Part shown: in pieces, positions 32,680-40,945 of the stretch
How the letters are laid out: each line of letters starts with the position of its first letter
How positions within the stretch are numbered: position 1 is the stretch's first letter
Assembly: GCA_045546915.1 (NCBI GenBank)
Contig: JAZQDU010000021.1
Coordinates: forward strand, 1 to 64,000
Length of the DNA: 64,000 bases
From: UMGS172 sp045546915
GTDB lineage: Bacteria > Bacillota > Clostridia > Oscillospirales > Acutalibacteraceae
Direction of reading: 5' to 3'
Notes under the pieces: generated by a model
The model's database searches: none
Told to the model about the DNA's origin: nothing
Seen by the model: only the letters and a program-made list of their open reading frames with translations
Position numbers and translations under genes: made by a program

Positions 32680-33518
32680 AACGAGTCTTTTACCTTGCTT
32701 GAATCAAGCGTAATATTATCGGTTTTTAAGAGGTATGTAAGCACATCGAAGACCGTGTTGTCCGACGGCAAAGAAACATATTTGTAGTTTGGAAGTTTTG
32801 TGTCAAGTGGCAGAGATAATTCTTGTAAAGCCCGTTCAATATAAGGGCGGTTAGAGGTGTTGCAAATATCGGCGGCTTTTTCAAAGCACTCTAAAAACTC
32901 GGTTATTTGCTTCTGCTTTTTTACCGATTTTTCGTTTGCCGTTAAAACGCCAAGTTCATTTTGACCTATATTTGAAACAATGCTATACCCTTGTTTTATG
33001 CACAGCGAAGCGTAAGGCTCCGGCAGTATGCAGGAGGTTACCGAGCCCGATAGTAATGCCGAGTAGCGTGCGGGTATGCTTGATATAGGTACAGGGTTAA
33101 AGGGGTGACTGCCGAAAATCTTGTGTGCGCAAAACTCTATAATCGTGCCTGTGCTGATGCCAACTGCTGTTGCGCAATCTTCAAGAGAATTAAACCGAGA
33201 CACAAGACAGTAGTCGCCGCTTGTTGTGGTTAAAATTTTATTTTCAAGTCCGCCGTTTATCTCGCGAACGGCGGTCAGCATATCTGAAATACAGATATCA
33301 ATCGAGCCGTTGCGAAATGCCGCAGAGCGCGAGTAAGCGTCGGTAAAAAGCACTATTTCAGCATCTTGACAAAGGCTTGCCGCAACCGCCGCTTGTACCG
33401 AGTCGACATCAGGCATAACACCGATTTTTAAGGTGTGTTTTTGGCATGAGCCGACCGACAAGATAATGCTTGTAATAACGAAAACAAGGCACAAGGAAAT
33501 AATAATTCGAATTTTCAT
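32667..33518 (-). CDS. NMT1/SsuA-like substrate-binding lipoprotein
   Basis: 283 residues. A signal peptide ends in a lipobox SVGSC (Cys near residue 25). The mature part has the two-lobed binding fold of the NMT1/THI5/SsuA group: LKIGVMPDVDSVQAA near the start, FRNGSIDICISDMLTAV near 75, and LPEPYASLCIKQGY near 175. The start is the ATG overlapping the UbiX stop (ATGA); an open frame further upstream lies within the UbiX gene. MqnA/MqnD of the futalosine pathway share this fold, but the lipobox argues for an external binding role. Ligand unknown; context suggests an aromatic quinone precursor. Confidence 0.83.
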   Translation of the reverse strand: MKIRIIISLCLVFVITSIILSVGSCQKHTLKIGVMPDVDSVQAAVAASLCQDAEIVLFTDAYSRSAAFRNGSIDICISDMLTAVREINGGLENKILTTTSGDYCLVSRFNSLEDCATAVGISTGTIIEFCAHKIFGSHPFNPVPISSIPARYSALLSGSVTSCILPEPYASLCIKQGYSIVSNIGQNELGVLTANEKSVKKQKQITEFLECFEKAADICNTSNRPYIERALQELSLPLDTKLPNYKYVSLPSDNTVFDVLTYLLKTDNITLDSSKVKDSFWNC

Positions 33519-34084
33519 TTTTCTTTTTTGCCGCCCCAACGTGAAATAAGGTCGTTTTCGATTCCTGCCGTTAATAAAAATCTGCCAAGGGTTAAGCGAC
33601 AAAGTTCTTCGTTTGTCTGAGGCAGTTTGTAAAACGGGGGCACAAGCGGAGAAATAATTGCTCCGCAAAGGGATAAAGTCTCTAAGTTTTTAAGCGTAAT
33701 AGCGCTCAGAGGCGATTCTCTAAGCCCGATAACCAACCTTCTTCGTTCTTTTAACATAACATCGGCAGCACGTGTAAGCAAAGTAACACCGCTTCCCGTT
33801 GCCAAGCGGCCAACCGTACTTGCTGAGCAGGGTAGTATTATCATGCAGTCGGCGGTGTTTGTGCCCGAAGAAATGGGCGCAAAAAGGTTGTCGTTGTCAA
33901 ACCGCGAGACGTTTGGTTTTCTTCTTAGGTAGTCATATAGTCTGACACCACACTCGTACTCAAAAGTAAGGGCTCCGCAGTCGCTTGCTACCACAAAAAG
34001 TTCGTGGGTTAAAGACAGATAATCAATCGCCGTTTTCGCTAATACGGCACCCGAAGCACCGCTTATTCCTAAGGTTATTTTCAA
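33515..34084 (-). CDS. ubiX: UbiX-like flavin prenyltransferase
   Basis: 189 residues of the UbiX/Pad1 flavoprotein family: ITLGISGASGAVLAK (FMN-binding loop, residues 3-17), IILPCSASTVGRLATG near 82 and RRLVIGLRESPLS near 118. It prenylates FMN to make the cofactor for the UbiD enzyme encoded two genes upstream. TTG start after GGGGTGTGACC. The C-terminus is coupled to the binding-lipoprotein gene. Confidence 0.93.
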   Translation of the reverse strand: MKITLGISGASGAVLAKTAIDYLSLTHELFVVASDCGALTFEYECGVRLYDYLRRKPNVSRFDNDNLFAPISSGTNTADCMIILPCSASTVGRLATGSGVTLLTRAADVMLKERRRLVIGLRESPLSAITLKNLETLSLCGAIISPLVPPFYKLPQTNEELCRLTLGRFLLTAGIENDLISRWGGKKEK

Positions 34085-34103
34085 AGGTCACACCCCAAAA
34101 GAA

Positions 34104-34931
34104 TTATTTTAAAAAATCTATGCAGTAAAGCAGTAAAAATAGAACAGAGCAAATGCCGTTAAGGTTTAGAGAAAAGTCTTTTTTTATGGAAATTTGCATG
34201 ATAATTGCCATCAAAATTACTGCTAAAGACGTAAAAATCCCTGCCGAGGTAAAGGTAAAAAAAGTAAGGCATAACGAAGAGAGAAAAAAGGTAATTTTAG
34301 CAAAATTTCGGGCATTAATTTCGCCAAAATGGGCAGGGATTGACTTAAGCCCGTATTTTCTGTCAAATTCGATATCTTTTATTGAATAGAGAATGTCAAA
34401 CCCAGCCACCTGAAACGAAACGCCAAAATAGAGTAAAATAGCGGCAGTATTTAAGGTTCCGGTAAGACTTAGTGTTGCACCCGGAACGGTCAAACCGCAA
34501 GCCAACCCCAAATAAAAATGACAAAGCCAGGAAAACCGTTTGGTATACGAATAAAAAAGACAAAACAAAACGGCAAACGGCAAGAGCAGTATGCAAATAG
34601 GTTTTGTGAACAGCACCGAAATGAATAGAACGGCAAGGCTTGTTACTACTGTGAAAATCACAAAGAAATTATTTATTTTGCCTGATGGTAAAATCCGGTC
34701 GGCTGTGCGAGGGTTAAGGTAGTCAAATTTGCGGTCGGCAAGTCGGTTAAAGGCATTGGCGGCACTTCGCGCCGAAAAAAGTGCGACGAGCACTGCGATA
34801 ATGGTTTTTATATCAAAAATTTTGCAAAAAAGAATTGCAACAATACCGTAAGGCAGAGAAAAGAGACTGTGCGGGAGCATCACAAGGCTCGAATAAGACT
34901 TGATTGAGTTTTTAAAATATCCCGTACTCAT
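34104..34931 (-). CDS. UbiA family prenyltransferase (MqnP-like)
   Basis: 275 residues with eight to nine membrane helices. The two Asp motifs are present as NAFNRLADRKFDYLNPRT (near residue 60) and YSIKDIEFDRKYG (near 183), which bind the magnesium-diphosphate of the isoprenoid donor. HSLFSLPYG near residue 21 is typical of the 4-hydroxybenzoate/naphthoate branch. With UbiD and UbiX it matches the late MqnL-MqnM-MqnP steps of the futalosine menaquinone pathway. Its start overlaps the UbiD gene by 20 bp. Confidence 0.9.
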   Translation of the reverse strand: MSTGYFKNSIKSYSSLVMLPHSLFSLPYGIVAILFCKIFDIKTIIAVLVALFSARSAANAFNRLADRKFDYLNPRTADRILPSGKINNFFVIFTVVTSLAVLFISVLFTKPICILLLPFAVLFCLFYSYTKRFSWLCHFYLGLACGLTVPGATLSLTGTLNTAAILLYFGVSFQVAGFDILYSIKDIEFDRKYGLKSIPAHFGEINARNFAKITFFLSSLCLTFFTFTSAGIFTSLAVILMAIIMQISIKKDFSLNLNGICSVLFLLLYCIDFLK

Positions 34932-36321
34932 TCCACCTATTTGTCACAAGTTGTTTTATAAATGCAGGAACTTCGGCTTTTGTCTGCGCCACACCTCTGC
35001 GTTTTGAGGTTGCGTCAATGCCGATACGTGAACCCGTTTTGCCGGAAGAAGTGTCAAGGTCATCGAGCGCACCTTTTGAAATTACAATGTCCTTTTCATA
35101 ATCGACATTGTTGAAAATGCGCCACAAAACAGCGGTGCGGTCGAAAATATCGGTGTTTTTGTCTACAACAACAATAAATTTAGATGTTGAAAGTTGACCT
35201 GACCCCCATAAAAAGTTAAACACTTTTCTAACGGCGTTAAACGATGAATCGTTGACGCTAACCGTCACAGCACCGTGAAAAACACCTTCGGGAAAAAAGT
35301 GTATATTTTCAATTTCATTACACATCAGTTTTAGTGCGGGCAGAAAAAGGCGTTCGGTGGCAAATCCCAAAAAATAATCCTCTTTTAAAGGCTCGCCGGT
35401 TACGGTTGCGGTGAAAATTGCATTTTCGCGACGCACGGTCAGCAGAGGTGTAAAAACGGCATGGGGTGATGTTTCGGAATAATATCCCGTATGGTCGCCG
35501 AACGGACCTTCTATTCGCATTTCGTTGGGGTCACAGTAACCTTCAAAGACAAATTCCGAAAATGCCGGAATTAAAAGGCTTGATAATCGGCTTTTTCTAA
35601 GTTTGATTGGCGCACCTTTAATAAGCCCCGCAAAGCGGAATTCGTCCAAAAATGGTGGTAACGGTGCAGAAGCGCAATAAAGTAGTAACGGGTCAACACC
35701 GACGGCTATAGACACCGGCATTTTTTGATTTTTCTGTTGCCATTTTTTCAGTATATTCATGCCGTCTTTGTTTTGGTGAAAGTGAAGCCCAAGTTTACCG
35801 TCAGAGAAAACCTGTAAGCGGTAAAGTCCTGCATTTTGTATTTTTGTTTCAGGGTCGATTAAAACGGTCACAGCGGTGGTTATAAATTTTCCGCCGTCTT
35901 GAGGGTAGGTTTTTAAAATCGGTAAGCGTAAAAATGACGGTTTTTCTTGAGTAAGCCCAAAAGGTTCAGGTACAATTTGAGGAAAAAAGCCAAGATATTT
36001 TGAAACATAAAAAGACGAGGAAAACGGAGATTTTGCCGTAAAAAAAGAAGGACTGAAAATTTTATTCCCAATGTTTTCTAATTGCTCAATGGTTTTTACG
36101 CCTAATGCACGGCAGGTAAGTTCTGCTGTACCGAAGGCGTTCATTAATAAGGGATAATCAGCATTTTTTATGTTGGAAAAAAGCAGTGCGTTACCGCCCT
36201 TTGCAACCACCCGTGAGGCAATTTCACCGGCTTCGTAAACGCTGTCAACAGGGGCGTTTATTTCACACAGTAACCCGTTTTTTCTCAGCAGAGAGATATA
36301 ACCTCGCAGGTCATAAAACAT
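34912..36321 (-). CDS. UbiD family decarboxylase (MqnL-like)
   Basis: 469 residues, within the UbiD range. Recognisable are FSNIKNADYPLLMNAFG near residue 50, EGPFGDHTGYYSE near 285 (with the catalytic E-R/D region of the family) and DKNTDIFD near 390. UbiD enzymes remove an aromatic carboxylate using prenylated FMN supplied by UbiX. In the futalosine route this acts on a prenylated 1,4-dihydroxy-6-naphthoate. The ATG is preceded by AAAGGAGCG and overlaps the end of the TSUP gene by 11 bp. Confidence 0.92.
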   Translation of the reverse strand: MFYDLRGYISLLRKNGLLCEINAPVDSVYEAGEIASRVVAKGGNALLFSNIKNADYPLLMNAFGTAELTCRALGVKTIEQLENIGNKIFSPSFFTAKSPFSSSFYVSKYLGFFPQIVPEPFGLTQEKPSFLRLPILKTYPQDGGKFITTAVTVLIDPETKIQNAGLYRLQVFSDGKLGLHFHQNKDGMNILKKWQQKNQKMPVSIAVGVDPLLLYCASAPLPPFLDEFRFAGLIKGAPIKLRKSRLSSLLIPAFSEFVFEGYCDPNEMRIEGPFGDHTGYYSETSPHAVFTPLLTVRRENAIFTATVTGEPLKEDYFLGFATERLFLPALKLMCNEIENIHFFPEGVFHGAVTVSVNDSSFNAVRKVFNFLWGSGQLSTSKFIVVVDKNTDIFDRTAVLWRIFNNVDYEKDIVISKGALDDLDTSSGKTGSRIGIDATSKRRGVAQTKAEVPAFIKQLVTNRWNEYGIF

Positions 36322-36685
36322 TTTTTCGCTCCTTTTTTGATTTTTGAAAAAACTGTGAAATGCCGAAAAAAATCAAGAATATGGCAAACAGTCGCGAGAG
36401 GTAAAAAGAGCCTATAAATCGTGCACAGATATAGCCTGAAACAGCGCCTACGATACCTCCTGCCCATAGCAAAAATACGGTTTTCCATAAAATTTGTTTT
36501 TTTAAAGCATAGGTTATAACAGCAAGCAATCCTATAGGCAGAAAAAACAGCAGATTTATGCCTTGTGCGTTTAATTGTTCTAAAGAGGCAAAGGCGGTCA
36601 GGTAAATCAGCAAGACGCCTCCGCCACCCATACCCATAGCGCCGAGTACACCCGATAAAAATCCTGCGATAAGAGGAACTGTCAC
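36311..36685 (-). CDS. half-size TSUP (TauE/SafE) transporter, second half
   Basis: 124 residues from a GTG that overlaps the stop of the preceding gene (GTGA). It has four hydrophobic segments, and the glycine-rich signature GVLGAMGMGGGGVLL near the start matches one repeat of the TauE/SafE (TSUP) fold. Full TSUP proteins are about 250 residues with two such repeats; here the repeats lie on separate genes. TSUP proteins export sulfite, sulfonates or organic acids. A longer reading upstream would run inside the first-half gene. Confidence 0.8.
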   Translation of the reverse strand: MTVPLIAGFLSGVLGAMGMGGGGVLLIYLTAFASLEQLNAQGINLLFFLPIGLLAVITYALKKQILWKTVFLLWAGGIVGAVSGYICARFIGSFYLSRLFAIFLIFFGISQFFQKSKKERKNVL

Positions 36686-37053
36686 CGAAAAATCAACCTC
36701 ACTCCCGCCCAAATCATAAAAATAGCAAAGGTTTTTCTCAAAAGGTTTTCGTTTAGTTTGTTTAATAACCAAGTTCCTGCCAAAGCACCTAAAAGTCCTG
36801 TGGGCAAATAGGGAAGGGCATCCTTGAAACTTACATTGCCCGAACCAAGATAAAACGATGCCGAAATAATTGACAACGGCATTATGACTGCTACTGAGTT
36901 GGCATGGGCTTTGCGTCGGTCAAGTCCAAGCCCCGATAAAATAGGCACTGCAAGCATACCTCCGCCGGCTCCGAGTAACGCGTTAATAAAACCGCAACCG
37001 GCACCTCCCAATAGTTTTTTAAACGTTTTCTTTTTTTGTATTTTAATAATCAT
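36682..37053 (-). CDS. half-size TSUP (TauE/SafE) transporter, first half
   Basis: 123 residues with the first TSUP repeat: a basic N-terminus, then GCGFINALLGAGGGMLAVPIL (GxGGG motif near residue 29), then three more hydrophobic stretches. The ending WAGVRLIFR is the normal end of a TSUP half. Pairs of half-size TSUP genes are, from memory, not rare in Clostridia and would form a heterodimer. It is the first gene of the minus-strand operon that continues into UbiD/A/X. No convincing promoter was found in the 170 bp before it. Confidence 0.8.
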   Translation of the reverse strand: MIIKIQKKKTFKKLLGGAGCGFINALLGAGGGMLAVPILSGLGLDRRKAHANSVAVIMPLSIISASFYLGSGNVSFKDALPYLPTGLLGALAGTWLLNKLNENLLRKTFAIFMIWAGVRLIFR

Positions 37054-37223
37054 ATAACATATTTTTTGGCGAAAGCGTGTGCATTATACTATTGAATTTT
37101 TACGGTTTGTTAAATTTGTTGTTTTATAAAAAATAGTGCCAAATTTTGCAAAAAAGTTCTGTACTTTTTTAAATTTACAGTTATAATTTAATTGGTAGTT
37201 GTTTGCACAAAAGAGGTGCTTAT

Positions 37224-39005
37224 ATGCTTCAAATTAAATTTGTATGGGAAAACATGAAAGGAAAGCGTGCTTATTTTGTAATAGGCATGCTTCTTTGCGT
37301 TGTTGCGACGGCAATGCAGATTGTAACGCCTAAATTAACACAGGTTATTATCGATGAGGTCTGGAACGGAACGGGTACAGCAAAATTTTTTATAAACGCT
37401 GTGTTAGCCGTTATTATTGTTAAACTTGTGCGTACACTGGTGCGTTTTTTGGTTATAACTCTTCTTGAAATTAGTTCACAACAGGTACTTGTAACGATAG
37501 AACGCAGGTTGCTTGCAAAACTTATGACTCAAGACCTCCCGTTTTTTGATAAATACCGTACCGGTGATATTATAACCCGTTCAACAGGCGACCTTAATCA
37601 TATTCGTCATATTATTGCGGGTGTTGCCCGTGATGTTACTGATGCGGTAGTATTGTTTATAAGTGCGGTGGTACTTTTGTTTACCATGCACATAGGTCTT
37701 ACGGTTGCCATGATAATAATAAGTCCCGTTATTATAGTGCTGACTTTTAAATATTCAAAATACATAAGACCGAAGTATGTTGACCTTCGTAACCGTTCGG
37801 CATTAATCAATACGGTAGCACAGGAAAATATAGCAGGCAACCGCGTAGTAAAGGCTTTTTCGCGTGAGGAATTTGAGGAGGGCAAATTCAACGAGTGTTG
37901 TGAGGAGTATGCTAAGGAAAACGTAAAAATGGCTGAAAAACAGCAGATGTTTTCTCGCATTATCGGTTTTGTTACCGATATGTTGGGCGTTATACTTATA
38001 GCAGTTGGCGGATATTTTGTTGTCACCACCACCGATAATTCCGGCATTTTTCAGTTGACCTTGGGTGAACTTGCCGCATTTTCAAGCATGAGGTATATGC
38101 TGGCGTCGCCGTTGCAGACGGTTTCTAATGCGGCTAACAGTTTTCAGCAGTTTTTTGCTGTTGCAGATAAGGTTATGGAAATATATTATGACGAGCCGTT
38201 GATTGCCGACCGTGACGACTGCCACGATACTGCTGAGCGAATAAAAGGCGATATAAAATTCCAAAATGTTTCGTTTTCGTTTGGCGATAAGAAAGTGCTT
38301 GAAAACATTAATTTTAATATAAAGCCTAACGAAACGGTTGCTATAATGGGCCCTACAGGTTCGGGCAAAACTACGATTATAAATCTGCTTTGCCGCATGT
38401 ACGAGCCAACGGAGGGACATATTTATATCGACGGTGTTGACGTACATATGTGGAAACTTTCGAAATTACGCAGTTCGGTTGGCGTTGCAATGCAGGACGT
38501 TTTTCTGTTTTCTGATGCCATTAAAGAAAACATAGCATACGGTAATCCTGATATAACCGAACAACAGATAGAAATGTATTCGAAGGTTGCCGATGTAGAC
38601 GAATTTGTTAATAAACTTGATGACCGATATGAAACCATTATCGGTGAACGCGGTGTCGGACTTTCGGGCGGACAAAAGCAAAGGATATCCTTAGCACGTG
38701 CGCTCGCCGTCCAACCGCCAATTTTAGTATTAGACGATACTACTTCGGCGGTTGATATGGAAACCGAAAAATACATTCAGGGCGAACTTCAAAACTTAGA
38801 CTTTGCTTGCACCAAAATAATTATTGCTCAGCGAATTTCGTCGGTTCGGCGTGCCGACCGCATTTTTGTTATTAATGAGGGAAGTCTTACGGTTGGCACC
38901 CATGACGAACTCGTTTCACGTCCCGGATATTATCGTGAAATATGTAAACTTCAGAATATTCCCGACCTGCCCGAAATACAAGAAGAGAGGGGAGGCGGCA
39001 ACTGA
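37224..39005 (+). CDS. heterodimeric ABC exporter half-transporter, degenerate-site subunit
   Basis: 593 residues: six membrane helices (about 15-310) fused to an ATPase domain with Walker A GPTGSGKT near residue 380 and signature LSGGQKQRISLARAL near 485. Walker B reads LVLDDTTSAVD, so the catalytic Glu is Asp, and the H-loop reads IIAQRIS, so the switch His is Gln. These changes mark the non-catalytic site of heterodimeric exporters of the BmrC/TM287 kind. The ATG after AGAGGTGC is preferred to a TTG 21 bp earlier. The stop overlaps the partner start (TGATG). Confidence 0.93.
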   Translation: MLQIKFVWENMKGKRAYFVIGMLLCVVATAMQIVTPKLTQVIIDEVWNGTGTAKFFINAVLAVIIVKLVRTLVRFLVITLLEISSQQVLVTIERRLLAKLMTQDLPFFDKYRTGDIITRSTGDLNHIRHIIAGVARDVTDAVVLFISAVVLLFTMHIGLTVAMIIISPVIIVLTFKYSKYIRPKYVDLRNRSALINTVAQENIAGNRVVKAFSREEFEEGKFNECCEEYAKENVKMAEKQQMFSRIIGFVTDMLGVILIAVGGYFVVTTTDNSGIFQLTLGELAAFSSMRYMLASPLQTVSNAANSFQQFFAVADKVMEIYYDEPLIADRDDCHDTAERIKGDIKFQNVSFSFGDKKVLENINFNIKPNETVAIMGPTGSGKTTIINLLCRMYEPTEGHIYIDGVDVHMWKLSKLRSSVGVAMQDVFLFSDAIKENIAYGNPDITEQQIEMYSKVADVDEFVNKLDDRYETIIGERGVGLSGGQKQRISLARALAVQPPILVLDDTTSAVDMETEKYIQGELQNLDFACTKIIIAQRISSVRRADRIFVINEGSLTVGTHDELVSRPGYYREICKLQNIPDLPEIQEERGGGN

Positions 39006-40867
39006 TGGCAGAAATTAATATTAAGAAAAAAATCGAGCGTAATACTTATGGCATTGATGAAAAATTAGAAAAAGAGTTTGATGCTACTCATTTAAAGCGA
39101 AGTCTTATTTATGTTAAAAAATACATGTGGCAGTTGCTTTTAGCGTTGTTGCTTGCCATAGTTGCAACGGTGGTAACGCTTTTTGGACCTAAAATAGTAA
39201 GTGTTGCTATTGACGAGGGTATGACAAAGGGCGGAAGTCATTACGGTGAACTGACATACATATTCACTCTTGGCGGACTTTATCTTTTGTGTATGGTTGT
39301 TTCAGCGGTTGTAACGGCTGTTCGTACTGTAATGATTGCGAGAGTCGGTCAAAATATCGTGCTTGATATAAGGCGTGATTTATTTCATCATCTGCAAAAA
39401 TTACCTTTCTCTTATTATGATTCACGTCCACAAGGAAAAATTCTTGTAAGGGTAACGAATTACGTTGCCGAGGTGTCAAATCTTTTGTCAAGTGGAATTG
39501 TAAATGCGATAATTGATGTTATAACGCTTATAGTAATACTTGTATTTATGCTCTCTACAAGCGTAACGCTCACAATTCCTGCGCTTTGCGGTGTCCCTGT
39601 ATTGTTGCTGTTGCTTTTGATTTTAAAGCCGGCACAACGTAAGGCTTATCAAAACCATTCTAACAAAAGGTCAAATATGACGGCTTATAATTGCGAAAAC
39701 ATTGAGGGTGTAAAGGTCACCGAAATGTTTAACCGTCAGGAAAAAAATAACGGGATTTATAAAAGGCTTACGCGAGAGAGTTCCAAAGCGTGGAAACGCT
39801 CGGTTTATATTTGGGTGGCAGTTAACCTGTCGACCGAAAATATTACAGTCTGGGCGCAAATGGGTGTTTATGCCGTTGCGTTTTTCTTGCTTAAACCTGA
39901 AAATGTCGGCGTTGGTGTTGTTGTTGCGATGGCCAGTTATGCTTCAAGGTTCTGGGCGCCGATCACCAATCTTACAAACATTTATAATACTCTCATTACA
40001 ACGATGGCGTATCTTGAAAGAATTTTTGAGACAATGGATACCCCCGTTGATATTGACGATAAACCCAATGCTGCAGAACTTCCGACCATAAAGGGCGAGG
40101 TTGAGTTTAAAGATGTTGTGTTCGGCTACGACCCCGATGTAAAGGTGCTTAAAAATGTAAGTTTCAAGGTAGAGCCCGGGCAGTCGATTGCACTTGTGGG
40201 TCCTACGGGAGCAGGTAAATCTACAATAGTTAGCCTTATAAGCCGTTTTTATGATGTCGATTCGGGCTCGGTCACCGTTGACGGATTTAAGGTGAGTGAC
40301 GTTACTATTAAGTCGCTAAGACAACAAATGGGTATAATGCTTCAAGACCCGTTTATATTTTCGGGTACCATTGAGGATAATATCCGTTACGGAAAACTTG
40401 ACGCTACTGATGAAGAAATTGTTGCGGCTGCAAAAGCGGTTTGCGCACATGATTTCATAAGCAGTATGCCTAATGGCTATAAAACCGAGGTAAAAGAAAG
40501 AGGAAGCGGGTTGTCTCAAGGTCAAAAGCAACTTATTTCTTTGGCGAGAACACTCATAAGCAATCCAAGAATCCTTGTGCTTGACGAGGCGACTTCGAGT
40601 GTCGATGCCCGTACCGAGCAGGTTTTACAGCAGGCGGTAAATCTTCTTTTAGAGGGACGAACAAGTTTTATTGTTGCACATCGACTGTCAACCATTCAAA
40701 AATGCGATACAATAATGTTTATTGACGACGGTCAGATTATTGAAAGCGGTACTCATGAACAGTTGCTTGCCAAAAAGGGAAGGTATTACGAACTTTATAC
40801 AGCACAGGCGATGGTTGAAGGTTCCGAAATTAATATTGATATGCCTACTGCTGACGATAAAAATTGA
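39005..40867 (+). CDS. heterodimeric ABC exporter half-transporter, catalytic subunit
   Basis: 620 residues with about 35 extra N-terminal residues, six membrane helices (to about 330) and an ATPase domain with Walker A GPTGAGKS near 398, Walker B LVLDEATSSVD near 525 and H-loop VAHRLS. The catalytic Glu and His are intact. Its signature is LSQGQKQL, with Gln for Gly, which is common in the consensus subunit of such pairs (BmrD/TM288 type). It is translated from an overlapping TGATG with the first subunit. Probable multidrug or lipid exporter; substrate unknown. Confidence 0.93.
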   Translation: MAEINIKKKIERNTYGIDEKLEKEFDATHLKRSLIYVKKYMWQLLLALLLAIVATVVTLFGPKIVSVAIDEGMTKGGSHYGELTYIFTLGGLYLLCMVVSAVVTAVRTVMIARVGQNIVLDIRRDLFHHLQKLPFSYYDSRPQGKILVRVTNYVAEVSNLLSSGIVNAIIDVITLIVILVFMLSTSVTLTIPALCGVPVLLLLLLILKPAQRKAYQNHSNKRSNMTAYNCENIEGVKVTEMFNRQEKNNGIYKRLTRESSKAWKRSVYIWVAVNLSTENITVWAQMGVYAVAFFLLKPENVGVGVVVAMASYASRFWAPITNLTNIYNTLITTMAYLERIFETMDTPVDIDDKPNAAELPTIKGEVEFKDVVFGYDPDVKVLKNVSFKVEPGQSIALVGPTGAGKSTIVSLISRFYDVDSGSVTVDGFKVSDVTIKSLRQQMGIMLQDPFIFSGTIEDNIRYGKLDATDEEIVAAAKAVCAHDFISSMPNGYKTEVKERGSGLSQGQKQLISLARTLISNPRILVLDEATSSVDARTEQVLQQAVNLLLEGRTSFIVAHRLSTIQKCDTIMFIDDGQIIESGTHEQLLAKKGRYYELYTAQAMVEGSEINIDMPTADDKN

Positions 40868-40871
40868 ATTG

Positions 40872-40900
40872 TTGACAAGTTTAGCAAAAAGTGATAAAAT
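40872..40900 (+). promoter_or_regulatory. strong sigma-A promoter for ilvE
   Basis: Consensus TTGACA at 40872-40877, 17-bp spacer and TAAAAT at 40895-40900, beginning 5 bp after the ABC exporter stop. The 45-nt leader holds only a small stem TCCGC/GCGGA (about 40913-40927); it is too short for a T-box. Confidence 0.8.
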
Positions 40901-40945
40901 TTTATGGTAATTCTCCGCACAATGCGGATTTAAGGAGGTCAATTT

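Noticed and set aside
36311..37053. Frameshifted single TSUP pseudogene
   Set aside because: Each half begins and ends at natural repeat borders, the second has its own GTG with a GTGA overlap, and both keep intact membrane segments. A split functional pair is more likely, though reads should confirm it.
37054..37223. Promoters in the divergent gap between the TSUP gene and the ABC exporter
   Set aside because: TATAAT-like boxes exist on both strands (near 37187 plus and 37085 minus), but no -35 box at proper spacing was found, so they are not listed.
40901..40945. T-box or other amino-acid riboswitch before ilvE
   Set aside because: Only 45 nt separate the promoter from the start codon, and no T-box sequence or terminator stem is present.
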